Notes: generated by a model not told the origin, from the letters alone. A DNA stretch of 64,000 nucleotides from Zhihengliuella sp. ISTPL4 (GCF_002848265.1 NZ_CP025422.1:2014727-2078726), one strand, 5' to 3'; positions 37,956-46,576 are shown, numbered from the stretch's first letter. Numbers and translations are program-made.

Positions 37956-39325
37956 GAGCCGTGCTGAACTGACTGTGGCGTCAGACGAATCGTGATCACC
38001 GTGTCGACGTCGTCGGGCAACGGATACGTCAGCGCCGGGTCGCCCTCGCCGAAGCTGACGAATGCCGTATCGGGATACGCCTCGATGAGCCAGGACTCCG
38101 CCCGCTCGACCCGCTTGCCGCTGATCTCGAGCGAGTCGATGCGGGACGCGTCGACACCGACAAGTGCAAGAGGCCCGACCGGAGGCTCGAACACGTGCGC
38201 ATAGAGCACGTCTCCCTTGCGCGTGTAGTATCCCCACTCCGGCTTGGGCAAGTCGGCAGCGCCTGCGCCGTAGATGCTGTCGCCGTTGCGGGAAAGCCAT
38301 GCCCCCACCTTGGCGAGGATCTGCTGCTCTTCCGTGACGATGTGGCCATCGGGGTGGGGCCCGACATTGAGCAACAGGTTGCCGCCCTTACTGACGATCT
38401 CGACGAGCTTCCTGATCAGCATCCGAGGCGACTTGTAATCTTCGTCGCCGAAGAAGTGCGTCCAATGGTTGTTGAGGGTGATGCACGCCTCCCACGGCAC
38501 GGGCTGACCCTGCAGGTCGAGAATCCCCTCGGCGGGGATCAGCTGTTCGGGCGAGACGAAGTCGCCGGACCATGGCAGAGGCGAGTCGGTGATGATCGAG
38601 CCGAAGCTGCCCCCGTTGGCCTCGAGACGGTTGTCGAGCAGGATTCCGGGTTGGAGTTCGCGGACCATCTCGACGAGCTCGCCGGCGCGCCAGGCCTCAC
38701 CGGTCAGGTCGTCGTACGAGAAGTCGAACCACATGAGGTCGAGCTGGCCATAGTTGGTGGCGAGCTCGCGCACCTGGGCGTGCATGAAGTCGAGGTAGCG
38801 GTCGAAGTCGTGCTCGACGCCTTCGTACGCGGGGTCGTCACGGTGAGGATGATGCGCGTCGCCGAAGACCGGGAAGTCGGGATGCGACCAGTCGATCAAC
38901 GAGAAGTACAGCCCGACTTTCAGCCCATGGCGGCGGAACGCCTCGACGTACTCGGCGACCACGTCGCGCCCGAAGCCGTTGTGCATGGACGTATAGGTGG
39001 AGTGCGCGCTGTCGAACAGGCAGAAGCCGTCATGATGCTTCGCGGTGAGCACGGCGTACTTCATGCCCGCCGCGACTGCCGTGCGTGCCCACTCGTCGGC
39101 GTCGAAGGCATCAGGGGTGAACCCGTCGATGAAGGGTTGGTACTCCTCCATCGAGATGTTCTCCCACGAGCGCAGCCATTCTCCGCGGCCATGGACGGAG
39201 AAGGCTCCCCAGTGGATGAACATGCCGAACCGGTCGGCCCGGAACCAGTTCGTTCGTGCGTGCCGGTCGTTTGCGACTGTGGACAATTGCGTTTCGAGCA
39301 TGACTACTTTCGGTGTTGCACCCAT
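37952..39325 (-). CDS. GH29 family alpha-L-fucosidase
   Basis: Removes alpha-linked fucose. The 457-residue protein starts the barrel with DRFGMFIHWGAFSVHGRGEW and AVLTAKHHDGFCLFDS. The nucleophile region is GQLDLMWFDFSYDD (Asp), and the C-terminal beta domain follows. There is no signal peptide, so it is intracellular. It lies 6 bases after the ABC permease gene and overlaps GH36, so importer, fucosidase and galactosidase form one transcript. Specificity for alpha-1,2 versus 1,3/1,4 linkage cannot be told. Confidence 0.93.
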   Translation of the reverse strand: MGATPKVVMLETQLSTVANDRHARTNWFRADRFGMFIHWGAFSVHGRGEWLRSWENISMEEYQPFIDGFTPDAFDADEWARTAVAAGMKYAVLTAKHHDGFCLFDSAHSTYTSMHNGFGRDVVAEYVEAFRRHGLKVGLYFSLIDWSHPDFPVFGDAHHPHRDDPAYEGVEHDFDRYLDFMHAQVRELATNYGQLDLMWFDFSYDDLTGEAWRAGELVEMVRELQPGILLDNRLEANGGSFGSIITDSPLPWSGDFVSPEQLIPAEGILDLQGQPVPWEACITLNNHWTHFFGDEDYKSPRMLIRKLVEIVSKGGNLLLNVGPHPDGHIVTEEQQILAKVGAWLSRNGDSIYGAGAADLPKPEWGYYTRKGDVLYAHVFEPPVGPLALVGVDASRIDSLEISGKRVERAESWLIEAYPDTAFVSFGEGDPALTYPLPDDVDTVITIRLTPQSVQHGS

Positions 39326-39331
39326 CGCAGG

Positions 39332-40153
39332 TCAGCCCTTGACCGCGCCGGCGACCATCCCCGAAAGGATGTAGCGCTGCGCGATCAGGTACACGACGAG
39401 GACGGGGATGATCGTGATTACGAGGTTCGCGCTGACCAGCGCGTAATCATAGGTGTGCAGCCCCTGGAAGTTATAGACGGTCATGGGCATCGTCCACGTC
39501 TTCGAACTGGAGGTGAGGAACAGCACGTTCTGGAACTCGTTCCACGCATAGGTGAAGAGCAGCACCAGAGCTGTGAACGTCACCGGCTTCATAAGCGGGA
39601 AAACCACGGTGAAGAACATGCGCAGCGAACCCGCGCCGTCGATGATGGCCGCCTCATCGATCTCCCGCGGGATCTGCCGGACGAAGCTGACGAAGATCAG
39701 CACCATGAACGGGATCTGAGTGGCGATGTCCGAGAGGATCAGGCCGAGGTGCGTGTTGTAGAGGCCGAGCCATTGCAGCACCCGGATAGCGGGGATGAAC
39801 GAGAACGGGGCGATCAGACCAGCGATCAGGTACATGTACAGGCTCGAGGTGACACGGCTCGTGCGGCGGGCGATAAGGAAGCCTGCCAGCGCGCACACGG
39901 TGATCGTGCCGCCCGTGACTCCAATGGTGATGATCGCACTATTGACCAGACCTAGAGCGACGCTGGGGTCGGAAAGCACGGTGACGTAGTTGTCGAAGCG
40001 CCATTCGGTCGGCAGGGTAAGGGTGAATCCGGACGCTTCGGTCTGCGACTTGAACGAGTTCAGCAGCACGAGCACCATGGGGACAACGAAGAGGATGCCG
40101 ACGGCGAGGGCGACGACATAGGTCGCCGCGTTCCGGCTCAGTCGCTCTTTCAT
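39332..40153 (-). CDS. Carbohydrate ABC transporter permease (MalG-type)
   Basis: A 273-residue inner-membrane permease with six predicted spans, the first being VVALAVGILFVVPMVLVLLN. The EAA loop is seen in EIDEAAIIDGAGSLRMFFTV (EAA...G), which docks the ATPase. It overlaps the partner permease by 4 bases. No ATPase gene is present in the cluster, so a shared MsiK-type ATPase encoded elsewhere is expected, as is common for actinobacterial sugar importers. Confidence 0.93.
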   Translation of the reverse strand: MKERLSRNAATYVVALAVGILFVVPMVLVLLNSFKSQTEASGFTLTLPTEWRFDNYVTVLSDPSVALGLVNSAIITIGVTGGTITVCALAGFLIARRTSRVTSSLYMYLIAGLIAPFSFIPAIRVLQWLGLYNTHLGLILSDIATQIPFMVLIFVSFVRQIPREIDEAAIIDGAGSLRMFFTVVFPLMKPVTFTALVLLFTYAWNEFQNVLFLTSSSKTWTMPMTVYNFQGLHTYDYALVSANLVITIIPVLVVYLIAQRYILSGMVAGAVKG

Positions 40154-41064
40154 GACATCCTCGCTTCAATCCGGCGGCTGATCAGGTGGATGATCATCGC
40201 GATGATGGTGATGATGGCGAACTGCACGAAGCTGATCGCGGAGGCGTAGCCGAGGTTGGTCGTACCCAGAGCTTTCGCCAGGAAGGTGGTCATCACCTCA
40301 GTGGCGTTTCCCGGTCCGCCGCCGGTGGTCGCATAGATGATCTCGAACGACTTAAGACCCGAGATGAGGGTGAGCAGCGCAGCCAGGCTGATGGTCGGCG
40401 CGACGGTGGGGAGGCTGACGTGGATCGCCCGTTTGAAGCGCCCCGCGCCGTCGACCTCCGCGGATTCGAGCAGCTCTGCAGGTACGCCCTGCAGGGCAGC
40501 CAGCACCAGCACGACGGTCCAGCCGACGCCCATCCAGATGTCGATTGCCGTTACGGAGAACAGGGCGAGGTCGAAATCACCGAGCCAGTCCTGCGCGATG
40601 AAGCCGAGACCTATGTTGCGAAGGAACGAGTTGAGCAGGCCCTCGTACGACAGGATGAACCCGAACACGATGCCCACGACGATGGTCGAGAACATGATCG
40701 GCATGTAGACGACCGCGCGCAGCACGTTGCGTCCGAGGAAAGCCCGGTTCAGGAAGAACGCGAGCAGCACACCGATGCCGGTCTTTCCGATGGTGGTGAT
40801 CAGCGCGTAGACGAACTGGTTTGCCATCGCGCCGAGGAATGCTTCACCGTGCGTGCCGAACAGTAGCTGGAAGTTCGCCAGTCCGATGAAATCCTGCCGC
40901 TGCGACATGGTCGACGCGTTCGTGAAGCTCAGCCAGAGCCCGAGTGCGGCGGGGAGCACGAAGAAGACGCTGAAGATCAGAGTCGCCGGTGCCCCGAACC
41001 AGTACGGGTACGCCTTGGCCTCGGTTCTGCTCTTGGCACGTCTCTGCATTACTCCCCGCCCCAT
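40150..41064 (-). CDS. Carbohydrate ABC transporter permease (MalF-type)
   Basis: A 304-residue permease with six spans (first: FGAPATLIFSVFFVLPAALG). The ATPase-docking loop is VPAELLESAEVDGAGRFKRA. An alternative start is the ATG at 41049 (MQRRAKSR), which lies directly after GGGGAGTA and may be the true one. It follows the binding-protein gene by 3 bases and overlaps the MalG-type gene. Confidence 0.93.
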   Translation of the reverse strand: MGRGVMQRRAKSRTEAKAYPYWFGAPATLIFSVFFVLPAALGLWLSFTNASTMSQRQDFIGLANFQLLFGTHGEAFLGAMANQFVYALITTIGKTGIGVLLAFFLNRAFLGRNVLRAVVYMPIMFSTIVVGIVFGFILSYEGLLNSFLRNIGLGFIAQDWLGDFDLALFSVTAIDIWMGVGWTVVLVLAALQGVPAELLESAEVDGAGRFKRAIHVSLPTVAPTISLAALLTLISGLKSFEIIYATTGGGPGNATEVMTTFLAKALGTTNLGYASAISFVQFAIITIIAMIIHLISRRIEARMS

Positions 41065-41067
41065 GGC

Positions 41068-42354
41068 TCAGAAGCCCTTGATGCCGGCGGTCTTGCCGGC
41101 GGCCTGCCAGGCTGCGTCAACCTTCTTGATGAAGCCGGCGGCGTCGACACGGCCACCAACGAGCTCCTGGTAGGCCGCGATCAGCTCGCTTTCGGGCGTG
41201 GGGAATCCAGTCGCCGTGTCGAACGCACGGCCCGACTGGCCGTTCTCGACGTACTTCTGAATGTCCGCAATCGCGGCATCCGGGTTCTCAAGCTCGACAT
41301 CGGTGAAAGCGGGAATCCCGGGTGCGGCAGCTAGGTGCGCTGCGACATTCTCGGGAGTGATCAGGAACTGGAGCAGGTCGGCAGCAGCGTCTTCGACCTT
41401 GCTCGCCGCGGCGATGTGCAGGATGTTCGGACGCGACAGTGCAACCTGGTTCTCACCGGCCTCGGTAGGAAGCGCGAAGAAGCCGATGTTCGCGTCGGTG
41501 TTCGCCTTGCGGATCTCGCCGATAGCCCAGGAGCCGTTGATGATCGCACCAGCGCTTCCGTCTGCGACGGACTTGATCGCGGTCTCGTACTTGGCAGTAA
41601 GCACGTCACTGTTGGTGAGGCCCGCGGAGGCCCACTCAGCGAGTGCGGTGTACTGCGGCTTCATTTCGGAGACATCGCCCCAGGTGGTCTCGTTGGTAGC
41701 GAGCTTCTCTGCCAGTTCCGGATCCTGGCCGAGCAGGTTGGCGTTGACAGAGTTGCGGTGCTGCAGCAGCGTCCATCCGTCAGCACCTGACAGGTAGAGC
41801 GGGGTGGTTCCCTCGGCCTTGACCTTCTCGAGTGCGGAGGTGAACTCATCCAGAGTCTTCGGCGCTGCCGCGCCAGCCGATTCGAAGACATCCTTGTTGT
41901 AGATGACTCCGAAGGAGCTCAGGCCGTCGGCGGCCGGGTATCCGTATATCTTGCCGTCTTCGGCGCGCATCGACTCGAGCACGCTCTCGGCCATGCGGTC
42001 AGCGAATGCGGACTCGTCCACTTCACGCATGATGGCGGACGGGTCGTCAACGTTGTCCTGGCCGGCGTAGATGTCGATGCCCTCGCCGCCCTGCAGGCGG
42101 GCGCGGACGGTGTCGTCGTACTGCTCGTCGGGGATCGCCTGGATCTCGACAGTGTTGCCGCTCTCCTTCTCCCAGGCCTTGACGTTGTCGGCGAATGCGC
42201 CGGTCTGCGCCCAGCTGGACGGAACGACGTAGACGACCTTCTGGCCGTCCTTGCCCTCTGCGTTCGCTCCGCCGCCAGCGCAGCCGGTGAGCGCGAGCGC
42301 TCCGGTCGCGACGATGCCGGTCAGGCTCAGCGTCAGTGCCTTCCTGCGGTTCAT
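41068..42354 (-). CDS. Extracellular sugar-binding lipoprotein of the ABC importer
   Basis: A 428-residue solute-binding protein of the family 1 type. The lipoprotein leader is TGIVATGALALTGCAGGG, with Cys at about residue 25. The mature part has the ligand-binding two-lobe pattern: GEGIDIYAGQDNVDDPSAIM, GYPAADGLSSFGVIYNKDVF and INGSWAIGEIRKANTDANIG. The last is the family 1 signature region. It is the first gene of the importer-glycosidase operon. The leader region holds five GGGTC repeats and a palindrome. Confidence 0.93.
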   Translation of the reverse strand: MNRRKALTLSLTGIVATGALALTGCAGGGANAEGKDGQKVVYVVPSSWAQTGAFADNVKAWEKESGNTVEIQAIPDEQYDDTVRARLQGGEGIDIYAGQDNVDDPSAIMREVDESAFADRMAESVLESMRAEDGKIYGYPAADGLSSFGVIYNKDVFESAGAAAPKTLDEFTSALEKVKAEGTTPLYLSGADGWTLLQHRNSVNANLLGQDPELAEKLATNETTWGDVSEMKPQYTALAEWASAGLTNSDVLTAKYETAIKSVADGSAGAIINGSWAIGEIRKANTDANIGFFALPTEAGENQVALSRPNILHIAAASKVEDAAADLLQFLITPENVAAHLAAAPGIPAFTDVELENPDAAIADIQKYVENGQSGRAFDTATGFPTPESELIAAYQELVGGRVDAAGFIKKVDAAWQAAGKTAGIKGF

Positions 42355-42383
42355 GCTGATCTCCTCATTGAAATGTGATGCTC

Positions 42384-42408
42384 GGGTCGGGTCGGGTCGG
42401 GTCGGGTC
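42384..42408. repeat. Five tandem GGGTC units in the operon leader
   Basis: Five exact GGGTC copies in a row, 30 bases before the binding-protein start codon and downstream of the palindromic site. Such short tandem repeats can change length by slippage and so alter the leader. Confidence 0.8.
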
Positions 42409-42424
42409 GCGTTATCGCACCCGG

Positions 42425-42462
42425 GCGGACCTGATTAAAGAAAGACTATTCGATAAGTCCGC
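42425..42462 (-). promoter_or_regulatory. Candidate operator of the importer operon
   Basis: GACTATTCGATAAGTC (42444-42459) is a palindrome with 12 of 16 positions symmetric. The outer words GCGGAC (42425-42430) and GTCCGC (42457-42462) form a second exact inverted pair around an AT-rich core. It lies 71-108 bases before the binding-protein start, between that gene and the converging end of the ROK gene. It probably covers the operon promoter. Confidence 0.5.
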
Positions 42463-42535
42463 TTGGAGCATTTCATCCGATGTCTACCGCGTTGTCAAGT
42501 CCGACGATCCGGACGCCTCGACAACGGGAGGAGGA

Positions 42536-43705
42536 TCACCGTGTCGCGGGGGCGCCAGCCTCGATCAGCTGCTGGATCGGAGTGCCCGCTTCGCCGAAGA
42601 ACTGAGTGTGGGCGGACTCCAGGGCGGCGATGAGCACCCCCGTCGCAGCGGCGTCTGCCCCGAGCTGTGCTTGAAGCAGGGGAGTGTCCTCCGGCGGTGA
42701 AACAGCCGCATGCACGGCGTTCGCCACAAGCTCGGCGACATAGTCGTTGGCCGATGCCGGACCGTATAGCACGACCACGTCGGGGTCGACGGCGATCAGC
42801 AGAGTGGCGATCTGTGCTCCTGCCGCGAGAGCGAACTCCTCGACCAGCTCGCGCGAGCGCTGATCTCCCGCTTCGGCGGCAGTCAGCGTTTCGAGGAAGT
42901 CGGGCATCGATGGCCATCGCTGCAGCATTCGGTCATCTGCCGACGCGACCAGCTGACTCATCTCGCCCGCTCGGGCATGACGACCGACGCGTACGGCACC
43001 GTCGATGATCAGTCCCGCGGACACCTGGTGCCATACGAGCGCAAGGACAACGTCGGACGCATCGGCGGCGGCCCCATGCCGGTGTTCTGCCAATGCTGCG
43101 GCGTTCAGGTCGTTCTGGAGCACGACGGGCACGTCGAAGACGCGGGCGAAAGCGTCTGCGACGTTCTGCCCTGTCCACTCCTTGAAGATCGGTGAACGAG
43201 TCATGAGGCCGTCCGGGGCGAGTGCGCCCGGGACGGCCGCGCCGATTCTCAGCAGCGGACCCAGATCGGCATGCGTACTGCGGATGTCGGCTACCCGCGT
43301 GACGAGCGAGCGCATCCTGTCGGTTACGCTCGTCCTGTCATCAGCCGTGAACACGTAGCGGGCTCGGACGACGTTCGCCATGTCGGCGACCACGATGCGT
43401 TCGTGATGCTTTCCAAGTTCGAGCCCGATCACGTATCCCGCGCGCGGGCTGACTGCGAATCGTGATGCCGGCCGCCCGGAGCTCTGCCCGCGCCGGACCA
43501 CCCGCCCGACTTCGGTGACAAGGCCGAGCGCGATGAGGTCCTGGAGACGGTCTTTGATCGTCGGACGCGACAGGCCAGTCTCGGCCGCGATATCCGCGAC
43601 GGTCGAGGGCCCGGAGTCTCGCAGCGAGATGAAGCAGCTTTCCAAGTTCTGCAGACGCACGAGCTCCAGACGGTCCTCGTTCGACATCGGCTCAGCGAGG
43701 ACCAT
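42536..43705 (-). CDS. ROK family transcriptional regulator
   Basis: A 389-residue repressor-type protein. The N-terminal winged HTH (about 18-75: SGPSTVADIAAETGLSRPTI) is followed by an ASKHA/ROK sugar-binding fold with VIGLELGKHHERIVVADMAN and VVLQNDLNAAALAEHRHGAA. The usual ROK zinc motif CxCGxxGC is missing; GEMSQLVASADDRM stands in its place, so metal-dependent ligand sensing may be lost. The start at 43705 follows GGAGCCGAG. It is the last gene of the minus-strand glycan locus and probably controls it in response to a released sugar. Confidence 0.85.
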   Translation of the reverse strand: MVLAEPMSNEDRLELVRLQNLESCFISLRDSGPSTVADIAAETGLSRPTIKDRLQDLIALGLVTEVGRVVRRGQSSGRPASRFAVSPRAGYVIGLELGKHHERIVVADMANVVRARYVFTADDRTSVTDRMRSLVTRVADIRSTHADLGPLLRIGAAVPGALAPDGLMTRSPIFKEWTGQNVADAFARVFDVPVVLQNDLNAAALAEHRHGAAADASDVVLALVWHQVSAGLIIDGAVRVGRHARAGEMSQLVASADDRMLQRWPSMPDFLETLTAAEAGDQRSRELVEEFALAAGAQIATLLIAVDPDVVVLYGPASANDYVAELVANAVHAAVSPPEDTPLLQAQLGADAAATGVLIAALESAHTQFFGEAGTPIQQLIEAGAPATR

Positions 43706-43829
43706 CTCGGCTCCATTCTGTGATGACCGGCAAGTGTGGCCACGTTCGACGGAGCGCACGTGTGAGTTCCAGCATCTCTCATGTGAGCTCGCATCAGCAC
43801 CACCGCGGGCGGCCGGGTGTCCGGTCGCC

Positions 43830-44022
43830 CGCGGCGATTTCGTCGCGCCGTTGGCTCAGCTCTTCGGCTCGAGCACGGTCAACGCGTCGACAAACGGAGC
43901 GTATCCACTCGACGAGCTGCCGGAACATGCAGTCGCTCGTGCGGATCGCCGAGGCGCTCGAGGTGGAGCCGGGGGTTCTGCTGGAGGGTGTCAGCTCAGG
44001 GATGTTCGCGCAGGAGCGGTGA
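43830..44022 (+). pseudogene. Remnant of an XRE-family regulator
   Basis: The final residues RNMQSLVRIAEALEVEPGVL are a typical end of a Cro/CI HTH domain, and RIHST just before them matches the recognition-helix context. The rest of the HTH is missing or shifted, and no start with a full domain can be built. I treat it as a degraded regulator, perhaps once part of the adjacent toxin-antitoxin locus. Confidence 0.35.
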
Positions 44023-44026
44023 GCGC

Positions 44027-44781
44027 TCAGAAGACCCGAATACTGAAGCGATCGGCAGCTGCTCTGAGCGCTTCGTCGGTGACGTGGATCGGCTCTGGCG
44101 ACAACGTCAGGATGTCCGGCGTCGCCGGGTGATCGAGCCAGAACGCCTTGCACCACGAGGCGCCGTGCTTGCTGCCGAAGTGGATGCCCTGGGACGGCAA
44201 GCCAGTATCGAGGGGCATGCCGTGTAGGTGGTCAGCGATTGCCGTAGTGATCTCTCTCGCTTCGCCGCGCAACGTGCCCGTGGTCAGGTGTCCACGCCGA
44301 GCCGACCGAGCTCCTCACCCATGAACGTCTCGATGGCCGCGATCGAGTCAGGGTGCTCGATGTCGATGAGCCAGGTGTCCGGGATGACCACCGGGATCAT
44401 GCCCCGGTGGAATCGCCAGCCGGCTGGAACAGCGCCAAGGCCCATGAAGTCGCGCTCCGACCACTCCATGGCGATCTCTTCGATGTAGGCCTCGAGGGTC
44501 ATGTCATGGAACGCGGCGTCCTCGCTCAGCGGATCGGATGAACCATTCGGCCGCTTGAAGAACGCAAGGACCTCGGCATACGCGCATTCGCGAGTCTCTG
44601 CCACGTAGTAGGTCTGTCCGGGAACGTCATAACGATTCCACGATGTGCGGGAGCTGTCTGCGGCATCGCGCGGCGCTCCCGACAGCGCGGGATAGTCGCC
44701 TTTGCCAACGTGGAACCCGTAGACACCTGCATCCGAGATCAGATGCAGACCTGTGACGTCGCAGGTTCGCTCGAGTCTCAC
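44027..44781 (-). pseudogene. RES-domain toxin gene split by a frameshift
   Basis: RES toxins destroy NAD+. The first frame (44781 to 44284, 165 residues) carries the N-terminal half: GVYGFHVGKGDYPALSG and QTYYVAETRECAYAEVLAFF, with the conserved Arg/Tyr/Glu pattern of RES. It stops at GEELGRLGVDT. The second frame, entered through LTTGTLRGEAREITTAIADH and ending at 44027, carries the C-terminal half with GIHFGSKHGASWCKAFW (the GIRYxSRHG-like motif). Joined, they give a normal-length RES protein of about 245 residues. The shift lies at about 44285. The ATG overlaps the stop of the antitoxin gene (ATGA), the usual RES-Xre arrangement. A sequencing error or programmed shift is the alternative to decay. 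Confidence 0.65.
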
Positions 44782-45158
44782 TCGTCGATTGCTCCGGCAA
44801 TGAACGATGTCACTGCATCAGCGACCTCAACGTGACGGTCTTCGCGAATCGCCGTGATCGGCGTGTTCTCCCCGAGGAACGGGTTGCCACCGATGAACCA
44901 CTGCCGGGCGACATGCTCACCATCGGCCGCGGACAGCGACGTCCACTGGCGGTGCGCGAACGTGAGGCGACGCGCAAACTCGGGCCGCGGTTCCGGGCCG
45001 TCCTCTTTGGCCCACCGAATCGGCAGCTTGCGATCCTTCGAGCCCGCCAACGATGCGACGAGCGTCGGACCAAGTGCGGCGTTGAGCTCACGGACAATCT
45101 GATGGATGTCCATGCGCATGGTGCGCCCGTGCTGGGCGGCGGGCGTCAGGATCTCCAT
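44778..45158 (-). CDS. MbcA/ParS/Xre-like antitoxin (toxin-binding domain)
   Basis: A 126-residue protein coupled by 4 bases to the RES gene. The C-terminal part ARQWFIGGNPFLGENTPITA matches the toxin-binding domain pattern 'W....N..L...TP', and the N-terminal half IHQIVRELNAALGPTLVASL with GSKDRKLPIRWAKEDG looks like the HTH-like half of such antitoxins. TAGAAT lies 6 bases before the ATG, so a leaderless transcript is possible. It should neutralise the RES toxin; with the toxin broken it may be free of selection. Confidence 0.6.
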   Translation of the reverse strand: MEILTPAAQHGRTMRMDIHQIVRELNAALGPTLVASLAGSKDRKLPIRWAKEDGPEPRPEFARRLTFAHRQWTSLSAADGEHVARQWFIGGNPFLGENTPITAIREDRHVEVADAVTSFIAGAIDE

Positions 45159-45287
45159 ATGTTGATTCTACTACTTTCCATCCCGAAAGCCACTCGAAAT
45201 CCACCCGATGCGTAGACAGCTACCCCGCTGGTAAGCGCGCCTGGCGCCACCGCGCGCATGTCTTCAGCGATCTCGAGTTGTCCAACG

Positions 45288-45680
45288 TCATCCGATGTAC
45301 GCGAACGACTTCGCCGCGGCGCTGACGTCGCGGGCATCCTTGAGAGGATCGCCTTCACGCAGCAGCTGGGCTGGCGCCTGATCGTTCAGAGCCGGGTTAA
45401 GGCTCGTGAACCAGGACTGGACCGTGGAGGTGTCGTACCACTCGCACAGGAGCGCTGCTGCATAGAACGCGTGGCGCAGCCGCTCGCGGTCTACCTCTCC
45501 GGGTTCGCCGGCATCGTCTGCCCACGACGTGACCGAGCGTGCAGCCTCGACGCCGCCGATGTACGCAACCAGCCGAACGCCGATCATCTCCCGCAGCTGC
45601 ACGATCAGCTCAGCGAAGGGCAGCCTGATCGAGTCTTCGTAGGCTCGCGGGCCAGGAAGCCTCACCAGTGGACGCTCCAT
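45288..45680 (-). CDS. Second antitoxin-like protein (MbcA/ParS type)
   Basis: A 130-residue protein similar in layout to the RES-linked antitoxin. LIVQLREMIGVRLVAYIGGV with RSVTSWADDAGEP is the HTH-like half. WFTSLNPALNDQAPAQLLRE carries the 'NPxLxxxxPxxLL' motif of the toxin-binding domain. No toxin gene follows it; the next gene downstream on this strand is the RES antitoxin. It overlaps the VapB-like gene upstream by 19 bases. It may be a duplicate whose toxin was lost. Confidence 0.55.
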   Translation of the reverse strand: MERPLVRLPGPRAYEDSIRLPFAELIVQLREMIGVRLVAYIGGVEAARSVTSWADDAGEPGEVDRERLRHAFYAAALLCEWYDTSTVQSWFTSLNPALNDQAPAQLLREGDPLKDARDVSAAAKSFAYIG

Positions 45681-46237
45681 GAGCGTCCGGCCACATCAAG
45701 GAGCCGGTCCCCTTCGCCAGCGTGATCCGCGGGCCGATCGCCGCCGAAGTAGATGGTCGGCGTCATCATCCAGAAGAGCACGTCGACGGCGCCCATACTG
45801 TGCTCCCTGGCCAGTTCCAGCAGCGGCTTCACCCACGCTTTGATGGTCCCGGTCGATCGATCGAACTGGAAGCCCGGGTACAGGTAGCCGTTGTTGCGGA
45901 CAACGCCCAGCAGCTCTCCGCGATTGCGGCGGATGGAGACGAACTCGCGATTGCTCTTGCTGGCGCCCAGCAGAGCGCCGACTTCGCCCGACTTCAGGAG
46001 GCCGAACTCGTCAGCGATCTCACGCCAGACGTTCTCTGTCGCCTGGGCGGCGCGAGCGGTGGCCGGATCCACAACCGAGCGCAGGCGGGAGAGGGCGTTC
46101 TCGAGTTCGGGCTGACGTCGCATCGCGATGAGGGCGCGCAGGGCGAGATCTACCGTCTCGCGGTCGGAGGTTGTGCCGGCGACCTTCTTGGCCTGCTTCA
46201 GTGTGTCCTCGTCGATATCGACGGATGTCGTGGCCAT
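45662..46237 (-). CDS. VapB-type N-terminus fused to an antitoxin-like domain
   Basis: A 191-residue protein. Residues 1-60 (TTSVDIDEDTLKQAKKVAG and RETVDLALRALIAMRRQPEL) match type II VapB antitoxins (ribbon-helix-helix plus tail). From about 85 on, FGLLKSGEVGALLGASKSNR then NGYLYPGFQFDRSTGTIKAW and MMTPTIYFGGDRPADHA match the MbcA/Rv2018-like antitoxin layout with an HTH and toxin-binding tail. The ATG at 46237 follows GGGAGCAGCT. No VapC PIN gene is adjacent. The fusion of two antitoxin types is unusual. Confidence 0.6.
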   Translation of the reverse strand: MATTSVDIDEDTLKQAKKVAGTTSDRETVDLALRALIAMRRQPELENALSRLRSVVDPATARAAQATENVWREIADEFGLLKSGEVGALLGASKSNREFVSIRRNRGELLGVVRNNGYLYPGFQFDRSTGTIKAWVKPLLELAREHSMGAVDVLFWMMTPTIYFGGDRPADHAGEGDRLLDVAGRSWSVHW

Positions 46238-46306
46238 AGCTGCTCCCGACGCTCGTGTACTGAGCACTATAGGAGCACGGTGCGCCATTATGTCGCGGCG
46301 CCCGGA

Positions 46307-46554
46307 TCACAACGCCACGGGATACCGAGGCGTCATCCCATCGGCCACCATGCGACCGGCGCTCTCGACGTGATCTGCCATGCGTCCATCGCGGTGACGG
46401 GCGGGCAGCATGTGGCCCTTCTCGCTCGCGCACCGCGGACACCGATGCGCCAGAGACGAGAAGCGATTGGCGTAGTGCCGGCGGACGCCGCCTCGTCGCA
46501 GACCCACGTGCCGCATGCGGGGCAGTGCGTGGTGGTGCTCGTGCTGAGAGCCAT
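46307..46554 (-). pseudogene. Small double-CxxC zinc-ribbon protein, frameshifted
   Basis: The first frame begins ALSTSTTTHCPACGTWVCDE. The second reads RRHYANRFSSLAHRCPRCAS and goes on to MADHVESAGRMVADGMTPRY, stopping at 46307. Together they give an 80-residue protein with CPAC and CPRC, a standard zinc ribbon. The shift lies near 46490. Its start is within 25 bases of the divergent ArsR start. Function unknown. Confidence 0.45.
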
Positions 46555-46576
46555 AGCGGCAGTCCTTCGGGTCGAG

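Noticed and set aside
44027..44272. Separate 81-residue gene after the RES gene
   Set aside because: Its start is a TTG without ribosome site and the sequence is the missing C-terminal half of the RES domain, so it is better read as part of a frameshifted gene.
45722..46576. Long N-terminal extension of the ArsR gene
   Set aside because: It is antisense to the VapB-like antitoxin gene and unlike any ArsR N-terminus.
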